A stretch of DNA of 64,000 nt from DASUNQ01 sp044866775 (GCA_044866775.1 JBIOUG010000025.1:72405-136404); one strand, 5' to 3'. Counted from the first letter of the stretch, positions 51,397 to 60,373 are shown. Program-made: numbers and translations. The notes: generated by a model not told the origin, from the sequence alone.

Positions 51397-52125
51397 ATGG
51401 GATGCCAAGGTTGCGCCTTCACCGGAATGTCCACCGCCGTCGAAGACACCTTCGTCGGCGTGCGATTCAAAGAGGAAACGAACCTGACCCTCTGCGCCAC
51501 CCGCGGACAGCTCTATGGGCGCGGCGCGCGCGTCGTGGTGGAGCTCGAGGCCGGGCCGGCGTTCGGCGTCGTCGAGCAGTCGCCGATGCCGGTGTTCAAG
51601 CCCTGCCAGAAATCGAGCGCGCGGCCGATCCTGCGCGCCGCGACGGGCGACGACCTCCACGACTTCGACCGCCAGCGGCAGTGCGAGCAGCAGGGCAAGC
51701 TCTTCGCCCAGGAACGGGTGCGCGCGCTGGGGCTGGACATGAAGGTCTCGCGGGTCGACTTCTCGCTCACCGGCAAGAAGGCGACCTTCTACTTCACGGC
51801 CGAGCAGCGGGTGGACTTCCGGCAGCTCGTCCGCGATCTCTCGACCCGCTTTTCGGCGCGGGTCAAGATGGTACAGGTCGGGGCGCGCGACGAGGCGGGG
51901 CTGGTGGGCGGCATCGGCATCTGCGGCCGCACCCTCTGCTGCTCGACCTGGTTGAAGGACTTCCGGCCGATCTCGATCCAGATGGCGAAGCGGCAGAACC
52001 TGTCGCTCAACCCGTCGAAGATCTCCGGCCAGTGCGGGCGGCTGCTCTGCTGCCTCGCCTACGAAGACGAGCAGTACCGGACGAAACACCCGGAGAGCCA
52101 CACGCCGGCTCCGCCCCCTGCCTAG
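51397..52125 (+). CDS. ricT: RicT/YaaT-like PSP1-domain protein
   Basis: 242 residues, PSP1 C-terminal domain family. Cysteine motifs MGCQGC near the start, GICGRTLCCSTWL and GQCGRLLCCLAYEDEQYR are typical of PSP1/RicT, which in Bacillus binds [4Fe-4S] clusters and modulates RNase Y-dependent mRNA processing; it is also involved in replication initiation control. ATG 51397 is chosen because it starts at MGCQGCAFTG; the open frame extends upstream without homologous sequence. The next gene, an Hfq-like protein, begins 20 bases after its stop. Confidence 0.85.
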   Translation: MGCQGCAFTGMSTAVEDTFVGVRFKEETNLTLCATRGQLYGRGARVVVELEAGPAFGVVEQSPMPVFKPCQKSSARPILRAATGDDLHDFDRQRQCEQQGKLFAQERVRALGLDMKVSRVDFSLTGKKATFYFTAEQRVDFRQLVRDLSTRFSARVKMVQVGARDEAGLVGGIGICGRTLCCSTWLKDFRPISIQMAKRQNLSLNPSKISGQCGRLLCCLAYEDEQYRTKHPESHTPAPPPA

Positions 52126-52144
52126 CCGATCGCCTGGGAGACCG

Positions 52145-52501
52145 ATGGCCAACCGCAAGCTGATCCGCCCCGACATGAACGAGCTCAAGAAGGAGCTCCC
52201 CTCGCGCAGCGTGCGGCGCAAGCAATCGCCGCCCGAGCAGACCAACGCCGAGGAGTTCTACTACCTCAAGCAGATGGCGGCGCGGACGCCGATGGTGGTG
52301 GTGCTCGACAACGACGAGGAGCTGCGCGGCTGGATCGAGTGGTACGACAAGGGGGCGATCAAGCTCAACCGCGGCAGCGGTCCGAACCTGCTCATCCAGA
52401 AGCACTGCATCCGCTACCTCTTCAAGGAAGAGGAGCTGCGCCGCGGCCGCGGGCCGATCGGCCCGCGGCGGAGCGGCAGCTCCGACGAGGAGCCGCGGTA
52501 G
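52145..52501 (+). CDS. Hfq-like RNA-binding protein with N-terminal extension
   Basis: 118 residues. The Sm-like part, from PPEQTNAEEFYYLKQMAART to IQKHCIRYLFKEEE, contains the variant Sm1 (VVVLDNDEELRGWIEWYDKG) and Sm2 (IQKHCIRYL) motifs characteristic of Hfq. The basic, lysine- and arginine-rich N-terminal 30 residues and the charged C-terminal tail extend beyond classical Hfq. Similar extended forms are known to me from Acidobacteria-type genomes. It likely chaperones small RNAs. It is cotranscribed with ricT, which links it to RNA turnover (inference). Confidence 0.78.
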   Translation: MANRKLIRPDMNELKKELPSRSVRRKQSPPEQTNAEEFYYLKQMAARTPMVVVLDNDEELRGWIEWYDKGAIKLNRGSGPNLLIQKHCIRYLFKEEELRRGRGPIGPRRSGSSDEEPR

Positions 52502-52504
52502 GAA

Positions 52505-52674
52505 GTGCTCGCGGTAGAGCCGATCCCCGAGGAGGCGAGGACGCGGGCGAAGTGGATCGAGGGGGGCTCGCCCGGCAGCGTGGACCCGGGCGGCGACCGC
52601 CACCTGCTGATCGTGGACCGCGACAACCGGCTGCTCTACGAGCTGTTCCGGGCGTTCTGGAACGCGGGCCTGGG
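52505..52674 (+). pseudogene. N-terminal-side fragment of a secreted-protein gene
   Basis: The frame LAVEPIPEEARTRAKWIEGG followed by VDPGGDRHLLIVDRDNRLLYELFRAFWNAG is a recognisable conserved stretch of a family of bacterial secreted proteins of unknown function. It begins without a signal and is broken at about 52675, where the frame changes to an unrelated fragment. Confidence 0.55.
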
Positions 52675-52935
52675 GCGAACGCCCGAGCGGTGTCGGTCAA
52701 CGTCACGGTGACCGGCGGCGCGAGCGCCGGGAATCTCACCTTCTTCCCTGGCGACGCCTATGCGATCGCGGACGTGCGGGCGCTCCCCGACGCGACCGCC
52801 ATCAGCTTCGGCGCCGGGCAGACGCGCGCCAACAACGCCGTCCTGCTGCTCGCCGGCAGCGGCACTCTCGCCGTCCACCACGCCGGCGTCGGCCCGATCC
52901 ACCTCATCGTCGACGTCAACGGGTATTTTTTCTAG
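52675..52935 (+). pseudogene. C-terminal fragment of a different secreted protein
   Basis: ANARAVSVNVTVTGGASAGN, then AISFGAGQTRANNAVLLLAG and HLIVDVNGYFF at the stop. This is the common C-terminal beta-domain of exported proteins ('AxAVxxNVTV...AGQxRANNAV...DVNGYF'). Only the last ~86 residues remain, fused to the fragment before it. Confidence 0.65.
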
Positions 52936-54068
52936 CCGCGTGTAGAGCGCCGCGGCAGCTCGCCGGCGAGCAGCGCGAGCGTCGTCGCGACGACGTGCGC
53001 CAGCGGGCGGGCGTCGGCGAGGCCGCGGCCGGCGAGCGCGAAGGCGGTGCCGTGATCGACCGAGGTGCGCAGGTAGGGGAGCCCCAGGGTCCAGTTGGTG
53101 GCGAGGCCGAAGGCGGCGGTCTTGACCGCGATCAGCCCCTGGTCGTGATAGAGCGCGAGCACCCAGTCGAACTCGCCGCCGCGGGCCCGCGCGAAGAGCG
53201 AGTCCGGGCTCTCCGGGCCGTGGACGTCGCGGCCGCGCCGCCGCGCCTCGGCGACCGCCGGCGCCAGCTCGGCCTCTTCCTCGCGGCCCAGCAGCCCGCC
53301 CTCCCCGGCGTGCGGGTTGAGGCCGGCGACGGCGGTGCGGCCGCCGGCGTGCGCGGCGAGACAGTCGAGGGCCTCGACCACCGCCTCGCGCCGCACCCGC
53401 TCCAGCGCCGCGGCGAGCGGCAGATGGACGGTGAGCAGCGCCACCTGGAGGTCGGGGGCGAGAAAGGCCATCAGGTAGTCGCGGCCGTAGCGCTCGAGGC
53501 CGCACCCCGCGGCCAGGTACTCGGTGTGGCCGGTGAAGCCGGGCAGGTGGTGGCGGGCGATCGACCCCTTGGAGACCGGAGCGGTGACGAGGGCGTCGGC
53601 CACCCCGGCGCGGACGAGCGCGGCGCCGGCGTCGAGGGCGGCGATGGCGCCGGCGGCGTCGGCGGGGCAGGAGGCGCCGAGGGTCAGCGGGCGCGCCTCG
53701 GCGACCGGGTCGAGGACCGGGATCAGGTCGCGGTCGAGCGTGTCGAGCTCGCCGCGCGCCGGCGGGCTCGTGAGGTAGCGCAGGCGGTGCCATGGGGCTT
53801 GCGGGAGGACCGGACGCAGCGCCTCGAGCGCCGCGCGCTCGGCGATCAGGAGCGGACGCCACGCGGGGATCGAAGAAGAAAGAGTTTCAGGTAAAGAAGA
53901 AAGGCTTTCAGGTAAGGAAAAAGGAGCGGGTGGGGATGCCTGCAGCAGCTTGAGCAGGATCTCCGGGCCGATGCCGGCGGGGTCACCTTGCGTGAAGGCC
54001 AGAAGCGGGCGCGGTCGGTCCTGGTTCGCCGAGCCGGAATTGCTCACGCCGCGATCACCCGCTCTCAT
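52932..54068 (-). CDS. pdxA: 4-hydroxythreonine-4-phosphate dehydrogenase
   Basis: 378 residues from ATG 54068 (a TTG at 54092 would extend it). Motifs: LAFTQGDPAGIGPEILLKLL at the N-terminus, DALVTAPVSKGSIARHHLPG, FTGHTEYLA with one metal histidine, YHDQGLIAVKTAAFG with another, and RTSVDHGTAFALAGRG near the C-terminus with the third. The enzyme oxidises 4-phosphohydroxythreonine in pyridoxal phosphate synthesis. An unusual AT-richer in-frame insertion (SLPESLSSLPETLSSS, at nt 53878-53928) extends the first domain by about 20 residues. The 3' end overlaps the fragment at 52675-52935 by four bases. Confidence 0.9.
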   Translation of the reverse strand: MRAGDRGVSNSGSANQDRPRPLLAFTQGDPAGIGPEILLKLLQASPPAPFSLPESLSSLPETLSSSIPAWRPLLIAERAALEALRPVLPQAPWHRLRYLTSPPARGELDTLDRDLIPVLDPVAEARPLTLGASCPADAAGAIAALDAGAALVRAGVADALVTAPVSKGSIARHHLPGFTGHTEYLAAGCGLERYGRDYLMAFLAPDLQVALLTVHLPLAAALERVRREAVVEALDCLAAHAGGRTAVAGLNPHAGEGGLLGREEEAELAPAVAEARRRGRDVHGPESPDSLFARARGGEFDWVLALYHDQGLIAVKTAAFGLATNWTLGLPYLRTSVDHGTAFALAGRGLADARPLAHVVATTLALLAGELPRRSTRG

Positions 54069-54114
54069 CCTCACCGGATTGTAGGCGGCCAAGCCGGACG
54101 GCGCGCGCGGGCTC

Positions 54115-55515
54115 TCAGCCGTGCGCGAGCGAGCGGGTGCCCTTGAGGCCGGCCGTCAGCTCGCGCAGCGTCTGCTTGGCGTCGCCGAGCACCATCAGCG
54201 TGTTGGGGCGGATGAAGAGCTCGTTCTCGATCCCCGCGAAGCCGGGGTTCATGCTGCGCTTCAGCACGATCACGGCCTGCGCCTGGTCGACGTTGAAGAT
54301 CGGCATGCCGTAGATCGGGCTTCCCGGGTTGTCGCGGGCCGCGGGGTTGACGACGTCGTTCGCGCCGACCACCAGCACGGCGTCGGTGCGCGCGAACTCG
54401 TCGTTGATCTGCTCGATGTCGTAGATCTGGTCGTAGGGGACGTTGGCCTCGGCGAGGAGGACGTTCATGTGGCCGGGCATCCGCCCCGCCACCGGGTGGA
54501 CGGCATAGCGCACCTGGACGCCGCGCGCCTCGAGCGCCTGCGCCAGCTCGCGCGTGGCGTGCTGCGCCTGCGAGACCGCCATGCCGTAGCCCGGCACGAC
54601 GACCAGCGACTGCGACGCCTCGAGCACGCCGACCGCGTCCTCGACGGTCGCCAGGTTGTAGGCGCCCGCGGTGGAGGTCGCGAGCGGCGCGCCCTCGGCG
54701 GCGCCGCCGAAGGCGCCGAAGAGGACGTTGGCGAACGAGCGGTTCATCGCCTGGCTCATCTTGAGTGAGAGCAGGAACCCGGAGGTGCCGTCGAGGGCGC
54801 CGGCGATGATCAGCACCGGGTTGTTGAGCGCGAAGCCGGTCGCCGCGGCGGCGAGACCGGCGTAGGAGTTGAGGAGCGAGATGACGACCGGCATGTCGGC
54901 GCCGCCGATCGGCATCACCGCCAGCACGCCGACCGCGAGACCCACCGCCCCCATCAGGTAGAAGAGCGGCGCCAGCCCGGGGTCGCGCACCACCAGGACC
55001 AGCAGCGCCAGGGCGCCGAAGAAGAGGGCGATGTTGGAGGCGTTCTGGCCGCGGTAGGTGATCGGGCGGCCGCTGATCAGCCCTTGCAGCTTGCCGAACG
55101 CCATCAGGCTGCCGGTGAAGGTGAGGAAACCGAAGAAGACCTCGAGTGAGAGGGCGCCCATCTTGAAGGGCTCGAGATCCGTGCCCTCGTGGACGTATTC
55201 CGCCACCCCGACCAGGGCCGCAGCGAGCCCCCCGAACGAGTGGGAGAGCGCGATCCGCTCGGGCATCTTCGTCATCGGGATCCAGATCGCCATCGCCGCG
55301 CCGATCAGCGAGCCGAGGACGAGGCCGGCGGCGATCCACTCGTAGCGCACGATCTTGGTCAGCAGAAGCGTGCCGACGACCGCGATCAGCATGCCCAGGG
55401 AGCCGAGCAGGTTCCCCTTCCGCGCGTGCTTGGGCGAGGAGAGCCCCCAGAGCGTCAGGATGAAGCAGACGGAGGCGACGAGATAGGCGAGCGGGATGAG
55501 CTCGTCGCGGCTCAT
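54115..55515 (-). CDS. pntB: NAD(P) transhydrogenase subunit beta
   Basis: 466 residues from ATG 55515. The N-terminal half has multiple hydrophobic helices (ILTLWGLSSPKHARKGNLLG, IALSHSFGGLAAALVGVAEY); the C-terminal domain III binds NADP(H): VPGYGMAVSQAQHATRELAQ, HPVAGRMPGHMNVLLAEANV, YDIEQINDEFARTDAVLVVG and GMPIFNVDQAQAVIVLKRSM. PntB couples proton translocation to hydride transfer from NADH to NADP+. Its start overlaps the end of the preceding membrane-subunit gene (ATGA type). The soluble NAD-binding alpha subunit is not adjacent in this window. Confidence 0.95.
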   Translation of the reverse strand: MSRDELIPLAYLVASVCFILTLWGLSSPKHARKGNLLGSLGMLIAVVGTLLLTKIVRYEWIAAGLVLGSLIGAAMAIWIPMTKMPERIALSHSFGGLAAALVGVAEYVHEGTDLEPFKMGALSLEVFFGFLTFTGSLMAFGKLQGLISGRPITYRGQNASNIALFFGALALLVLVVRDPGLAPLFYLMGAVGLAVGVLAVMPIGGADMPVVISLLNSYAGLAAAATGFALNNPVLIIAGALDGTSGFLLSLKMSQAMNRSFANVLFGAFGGAAEGAPLATSTAGAYNLATVEDAVGVLEASQSLVVVPGYGMAVSQAQHATRELAQALEARGVQVRYAVHPVAGRMPGHMNVLLAEANVPYDQIYDIEQINDEFARTDAVLVVGANDVVNPAARDNPGSPIYGMPIFNVDQAQAVIVLKRSMNPGFAGIENELFIRPNTLMVLGDAKQTLRELTAGLKGTRSLAHG

Positions 55516-55817
55516 GCGCGGTCCGCTGGGACCGGCCGCCGTTTGCGGAACATGCGCAGCATGCGGTCGGTGATCAGGAAACCGCCGACGGTGTTGATCG
55601 TGGCGCAGGTGACGGCGATGAAGCCGAGGACGGTGCTGAGGGTGTTGTAGTCGGCGCCGGCGGCGACCAGCGAGCCGACGAGAGAGATGCCCGAGATGGC
55701 GTTGGTGCCGGCCATCAACGGCGTGTGGAGGAGCGGCGGCACCTTCGAGATCACCTGATAGCCCAGGAACCCGGCCAGCACGAAGACATAGAGTCCGAAG
55801 AGCAACTCGTTCGACAT
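55512..55817 (-). CDS. pntAB: NAD(P) transhydrogenase membrane subunit alpha2
   Basis: 101 residues from ATG 55817. Three hydrophobic segments (ELLFGLYVFVLAGFLGYQVI, GISLVGSLVAAGA, VLGFIAVTCATINTVGGFLI) and the sequence VPPLLHTPLMAGTNAISGI are those of the separate membrane part of the alpha subunit (PntAB) in three-subunit transhydrogenases. It overlaps pntB by four bases. The usual upstream gene for the soluble alpha1 subunit is missing: beyond the start there is a fragment of an unrelated gene. Confidence 0.92.
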   Translation of the reverse strand: MSNELLFGLYVFVLAGFLGYQVISKVPPLLHTPLMAGTNAISGISLVGSLVAAGADYNTLSTVLGFIAVTCATINTVGGFLITDRMLRMFRKRRPVPADRA

Positions 55818-55879
55818 GGCCACCTCGGTGCGCGCGACGGAGCGATTTGGAGCGGCGCGATGCTAGCACGCGGTCCGAG

Positions 55880-56030
55880 CCGCCGCCCTGGCTGCTGCCG
55901 CTCGACGACGCCTACATCTTCGTCCGCTACGCCCAGCAGCTCGCGCGCGGCCGGTTCCTCGAGTGGAGCCCCGGCGAGCCGTCCTCCGGCGCCTCCTCGC
56001 CGCTCTTCCTGGCGCTCGTCGTGCCGCCGC
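55880..56030 (+). pseudogene. Fragment of a membrane glycosyltransferase-like protein
   Basis: The frame reads PLDDAYIFVRYAQQLARGRF then EWSPGEPSSGASSPLF, the DDAYIxxRYAxxLAxGxG...GExSSGxTSPL signature at the N-terminus of GT39/ArnT-like membrane transferases. No start or membrane helices follow; the frame continues into unrelated sequence. Between here and 56512 I recognise nothing else. Confidence 0.6.
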
Positions 56031-56511
56031 ACGGCTGGAGCGACGATCTCGCGGTCTGGTGGCTCTGGTCGCGGGAGAGCGCCGCCAACGCGGCGCTGGT
56101 GCTGGCGCCTGCCGCCCGGCACCGACCGGCCGAGCTTCGCGCTGCCGCGCGCCGAGGGCGGTGGCGCGGTCTCGCTTCAGGGCTGCCGGCCGGTCTTCGG
56201 CGCGGTGGGCTCACCTTGCCGGCGAGCGCGCGCAGACCGCCGCTGGTTGCAGCCGCGGTTCCCGGCCAGGGGTGGTTCACCGCCTCGTCGCCTGGTCCGC
56301 CACCCGCCGGTATCTGTGGATCGTGCGTGACGGCCCCGGCCTGCCCTGTCTCGAATCGGTCCGCTACGGCGCGGCCGGTCCTCCCGCCTGATCCCCCGAC
56401 CCGGAAGGGTCTCGTCGCCGCCGCCGGCGAGCGCGGCTTGGCGATATGTTGAAAAAGACATGAAACGGGATGCGCGGCGCGGCCATGAGAGGGGTAAAGG
56501 GGGAAAGAGCC

Positions 56512-59157
56512 ATGAGCCGCAAACCATTGCTTCCAATCATCGTTCTCCTGCTCGCCGCGACCCTGGTCCCGGCCGGCAGCGCGCGGGCGATGCTGCAGCC
56601 GACGTCGGACCTGTTGCTGCCCTACTTCGAGGTCGAGCTCGGCGCGCCCGGGCCCACGACCCTGTTCGCGGTCGGCAACGCGCACCAGGGCTCGGTCGAC
56701 GTCATCGCGACCGTGCACACCAACTGGGGCATCCCGGTGGCGAGCACCGCGTTCACGCTGCAGCGCGACGAGCTGCGCACGGTCAACCTCCGTGACTGGT
56801 TGACGCAAGGGAAGTTCCCCGGCGCGCCGCCGCTCGCCGCCGCCGAGCTGGCGCACCTCCAGGCCGCGCTCTCCGGACGCCAGTCGCCCAAGGACGGCCT
56901 CTACTACGCGACCGAGATCGCGCCCAACCGCGCGGCGGGTTACGTCACCCTGCGGGCGCAGGGGAGCCGCCCCGACGCGCTGTGGGGCGACTTCTTCGTC
57001 GTCGACACGGCGCAGGACTTCGCGCAGGGCGACAACCTGGTCGACATCGGCCGCGCCAACGCCTGCCGCGGCGGCCTCTGCCGCCGCCATGCCGTGCGCT
57101 TCCTCGACGGCGGCGGCTTCGACGGCGGTACCGAAGTGGTCATCTGGACCGACCGCCGGGGGACCCCGTCCCGCGAGCCCGGCATCGCCAACCAGGAGCT
57201 GGTCTTCATCGCCTCCGGCGCCTACGACGAGCCGGGCCGGCACATCGACGCCCGCGACCTGCGCCTGCTGCCGGTCGAGAAGGTCGCGGTCAGCGAGCTC
57301 GGCCTGTCGGCGCCGTTCGGCTGGCTCGACCTGACGACCGACACCGAGTCGTTCGTCGGCGTCAGCTACAGCGCCTACAACCGGTACGCGCTGGCGCTCC
57401 AGTCGTGGTGCCTGCCGATCGAGCTCGTGATCGGCCCCGGCATCACGATTCGCAAGCTCACCAACGGCGACGACGCCAACCAGGCGCCCGGGCCGTCGAT
57501 CGCGGTCGGCTCGCCGGTGCTCTGGGAGTACCTGGTGACCAACGTCGGCGACGTGCCGTTGAACGACGTCCGCGTCACCGACGACCAGGGCGTGGCGGTG
57601 AGCTGCCCCAAGGACACGCTGGCCTCGGGCGAGGCGATGACCTGCTCGGCGCACGGCATCGCCGTCGCCTGCCAGTACCGCAACCTCGGCACCGCGACCG
57701 GCACGCCGCCGGTCGGCCCCGACGTCTCCGACGAGGACCCGAGCCATTACTTCGGCACCCAGGGGGCGGCGATCGCGATCGAGAAGGCGACCAACGGGCA
57801 GGATGCCGACGTGGCGCCGGGCCCGACGATCGAGGTCGGGGATCCCGTCCAGTGGACCTACGTCGTCACCAACACCGGCGACGTCAAGCTCACGAGCGTG
57901 ACGGTGAGCGACGACCAGGGTGTGGCGGTTTCCTGCCCGAAGGCGACGCTCCAGCCGGGCGAGTCGATGACCTGCACCGGCAACGGCGTGGCGAAGCCCG
58001 GGCAGTACCGCAACGTCGGCACCGCGCAGGGCACGCCGCCCTGCGGTGCGGCGGTCTCCGCCGACGACCCGAGCCACTACTTCGGCCGGCACGAAGACCC
58101 CAGTCTCGAGCTCCAGAAGCTCACCAACGGCCAGGACGCCGACCTGCCGCCGGGGCCGTCGATCCCGGTCGGCGCGCCGGTGCTGTGGGAGTACCTGGTC
58201 ACCAACACCGGCGGCGTCGTGGTCAACGACATCGCGGTGAGCGACGACCAAGGGGTCGCCGTCTCCTGCCCGAAGACGACGCTCCAGCCGGGCGAGTCGA
58301 TGCGCTGCACCGGCAGCGGCGTGGCGAGGGCGTGCCAGTACAGCAACCTGGGGACCGCCACCGGCCGGACGCCGAGCGGGGCCCCACTGACCGCGCAGGA
58401 CCCGAGCCACTACTTCGGCCAGGCCGCGGCGGCGATCGGCATCAAGAAGGCGACGAACGGCGACGACGCCGACGCCGCGCCGGGGCCCAAGATCCTGGTC
58501 GGAGCGGCCGTGCACTGGACGTACGTGGTCACCAACACCGGCAACGTGCAGCTCACGAACGTGACGGTGAGCGACGACCAGGGGGTGGTGGTGAGCTGCC
58601 CGAAGACCACGCTGCAGCCCGGCGAGTCGATGACCTGCACCGGCAACGGCGTGGCGAAGCCCGGGCAGTACCGCAACGTCGGCACCGCCCGCGGCACGCC
58701 GCCCTGCGGCGCGGTGGTGAGCGACGACGACCCGAGCCACTACTACGGCGAGGAGCCGCCCCCGCCGCCGCCTCCGGGTGGCGAAGGGTGCACGCCAGGA
58801 TACTGGAAGAACCACACCGACTCGTGGCCGCCGAGCGGCTACGCCACGAGCCAGACAGTGCAGAGCGTGTTCGCGCAGGCGAGCGGCTATCCAGGTCTCG
58901 GCGCCGCCACCCTGCACGAGGCGCTCTCCTTCGACGGCGGCTCGACGATCGAGGGCGCGGCAGAGATCCTGCTGCGCGCGGCGGTGGCGGGGTTGCTCGA
59001 CTCCGCCCACCCCGGAGTCGACTACCCGCGGGCGACGGCGGCGCTCATCGCGGACGTGGACGCGGCCCTGGCGAGCCGCGACCGCGACCGCGACCAGATC
59101 CTGGGCCTCGCCTCGGCGATCGACCGCGACAACAACCTCGGTTGCCCGCTGAACTGA
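56512..59157 (+). CDS. Secreted protein with four DUF11/DUF7507-type repeats
   Basis: 881 residues from ATG 56512, with GGGGGAAAGAG upstream and signal peptide LLPIIVLLLAATLVPAGSARA. Residues ~30-305 form an N-terminal domain (TSDLLLPYFEVELGAPGPTT). Four tandem Ig-like repeats of ~110 residues follow (~315-750), each with a start such as IRKLTNGDDANQAPGPSI, then WEYLVTNxGxV, DDQGVAVSCPK, GESMTCTGxG and DPSHYFG. The C-terminus begins GCTPGYWKNHTDSWPP (about 765), a conserved module of surface proteins. A secreted or surface-attached structural or adhesive protein; function unknown. Confidence 0.82.
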   Translation: MSRKPLLPIIVLLLAATLVPAGSARAMLQPTSDLLLPYFEVELGAPGPTTLFAVGNAHQGSVDVIATVHTNWGIPVASTAFTLQRDELRTVNLRDWLTQGKFPGAPPLAAAELAHLQAALSGRQSPKDGLYYATEIAPNRAAGYVTLRAQGSRPDALWGDFFVVDTAQDFAQGDNLVDIGRANACRGGLCRRHAVRFLDGGGFDGGTEVVIWTDRRGTPSREPGIANQELVFIASGAYDEPGRHIDARDLRLLPVEKVAVSELGLSAPFGWLDLTTDTESFVGVSYSAYNRYALALQSWCLPIELVIGPGITIRKLTNGDDANQAPGPSIAVGSPVLWEYLVTNVGDVPLNDVRVTDDQGVAVSCPKDTLASGEAMTCSAHGIAVACQYRNLGTATGTPPVGPDVSDEDPSHYFGTQGAAIAIEKATNGQDADVAPGPTIEVGDPVQWTYVVTNTGDVKLTSVTVSDDQGVAVSCPKATLQPGESMTCTGNGVAKPGQYRNVGTAQGTPPCGAAVSADDPSHYFGRHEDPSLELQKLTNGQDADLPPGPSIPVGAPVLWEYLVTNTGGVVVNDIAVSDDQGVAVSCPKTTLQPGESMRCTGSGVARACQYSNLGTATGRTPSGAPLTAQDPSHYFGQAAAAIGIKKATNGDDADAAPGPKILVGAAVHWTYVVTNTGNVQLTNVTVSDDQGVVVSCPKTTLQPGESMTCTGNGVAKPGQYRNVGTARGTPPCGAVVSDDDPSHYYGEEPPPPPPPGGEGCTPGYWKNHTDSWPPSGYATSQTVQSVFAQASGYPGLGAATLHEALSFDGGSTIEGAAEILLRAAVAGLLDSAHPGVDYPRATAALIADVDAALASRDRDRDQILGLASAIDRDNNLGCPLN

Positions 59158-59181
59158 GGTAGTCCGTAGGAGGGCCCGACG

Positions 59182-59210
59182 CCCCCGGCGGCCCGCGTGG
59201 CCGCCGGGGG
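59182..59210 (+). terminator. Strong hairpin after the DUF11 gene
   Basis: 12-bp perfect stem CCCCCGGCGGCC/GGCCGCCGGGGG with a five-base loop, 25 bases after the stop codon at 59157, followed by a short T-containing tail (GTTTCTC). Good intrinsic terminator candidate before purM. Confidence 0.7.
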
Positions 59211-59255
59211 TGTCGCGTTTCTCGCTGCTATCATCGCCGGCGCCTGCCCCACCCC

Positions 59256-60344
59256 ATGGGAAAGAGCTCGGACAAGCCTGGTGCCTATCGCTCCGCCGGC
59301 GTCGACATCGACGCCCAGGACCGCGGCCTGGCGCGCGTCAAGGAGCTCGCCCGCGCCACCTTCACCCCCGGCGTGCTGTCCGAGATCGGCAGCTTCGGCG
59401 GACTCTTCCGCCCCGACCTCGCCGGCCTGAGCGAGCCGGTGCTGGTGGCCTCGGCCGACGGCGTCGGTACGAAGCTCCTGGTGGCGAAGATGGCCGGCGA
59501 GTACGGCGGCGTCGGGCGGGACCTGGTCAACCACTGCGTCAACGACATCCTGGTGCAGGGTGCGCTGCCGCTCTTCTTCCTCGACTACGTCGGCGCCGGC
59601 GCGCTCGAGCCGGCGCGATTGGTGGAGCTGGTGCGCGGCGTCGCCCAGGGCTGCCGCGAGAACGGCTGCGCGCTGCTCGGCGGCGAGACGGCCGAGATGC
59701 CGGGCTTCTACCAGCCGGGTGACTACGAGCTCGTGGGGTTCATCGTCGGGCTCGTGGACCGTCCGCGGCTCCTCGACGGCAGCCGTATCGCGGCCGGGGA
59801 CGTCCTGGTCGGTCTGCCGTCGGCCGGCCTCCACACCAACGGCTACTCGCTCGCCAGGAAAGTGGTGTTCGAGACGGCGGGGCTCGGGGTGCGCGACCGC
59901 GCGCCCTGGGCCGAGCGCCGGCGCACCGTCGGCGAGGAGCTCCTCGCGCCGCACCTCTCCTATCTTCCCAGCCTGCGCCCGCTCCTCGGCCACCCCGCGC
60001 TGCACGGGCTCGCCCACATCACCGGCGGCGGCCTGACCGACAACGTGCCGCGGGTCCTGCCGCAAGGCACGCGGGCGGAGATCCGCCTCGGGAGCTGGGA
60101 GGTGCCGCCGATCTTCCACTTCCTGCAGGAGAAGGGGGAGGTCGAGAGCGAGGAGATGCTGCGCGTCTTCAACATGGGGGTGGGCATGGTCGCCTTCGTG
60201 GCGCCGGAGGGGCTCGCCGAGGTCCTGCGGCGGCTGCGGGAGGCGGGGCAGCGGGGGTGGCCGATCGGCACCGTGCAGGCGGGCGGCGCGGGGATGGTCT
60301 ACCACCTGGGGAACGAGCCGCTCGAAGGGTTGCTCGGGCGGTAG
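59256..60344 (+). CDS. purM: Phosphoribosylformylglycinamidine cyclo-ligase
   Basis: 362 residues. Family motifs: YRSAGVDIDAQDRGLARVKE, GGLFRPDL, VLVASADGVGTKLLVAKMAG, RDLVNHCVNDILVQGALPLF, ALLGGETAEMPGFYQPGDYE, LPSAGLHTNGYSLARKVVFE, HITGGGLTDNVPRVLPQG and FNMGVGMV. AIR synthetase, the fifth step of purine biosynthesis. ATG 59256 follows a 45-base gap after the terminator. purN follows after 29 bases, so purMN is an operon as in many bacteria. Confidence 0.96.
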   Translation: MGKSSDKPGAYRSAGVDIDAQDRGLARVKELARATFTPGVLSEIGSFGGLFRPDLAGLSEPVLVASADGVGTKLLVAKMAGEYGGVGRDLVNHCVNDILVQGALPLFFLDYVGAGALEPARLVELVRGVAQGCRENGCALLGGETAEMPGFYQPGDYELVGFIVGLVDRPRLLDGSRIAAGDVLVGLPSAGLHTNGYSLARKVVFETAGLGVRDRAPWAERRRTVGEELLAPHLSYLPSLRPLLGHPALHGLAHITGGGLTDNVPRVLPQGTRAEIRLGSWEVPPIFHFLQEKGEVESEEMLRVFNMGVGMVAFVAPEGLAEVLRRLREAGQRGWPIGTVQAGGAGMVYHLGNEPLEGLLGR

Positions 60345-60373
60345 GGGGCGGCCCTCGGGGCAGCGTACGGACC

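Noticed and set aside
55847..56452. 201-codon protein starting MERRDASTRSEPPPW
   Set aside because: Only a ~50-residue internal stretch resembles a known family; the rest is unrelated, so a fragment rather than a gene.
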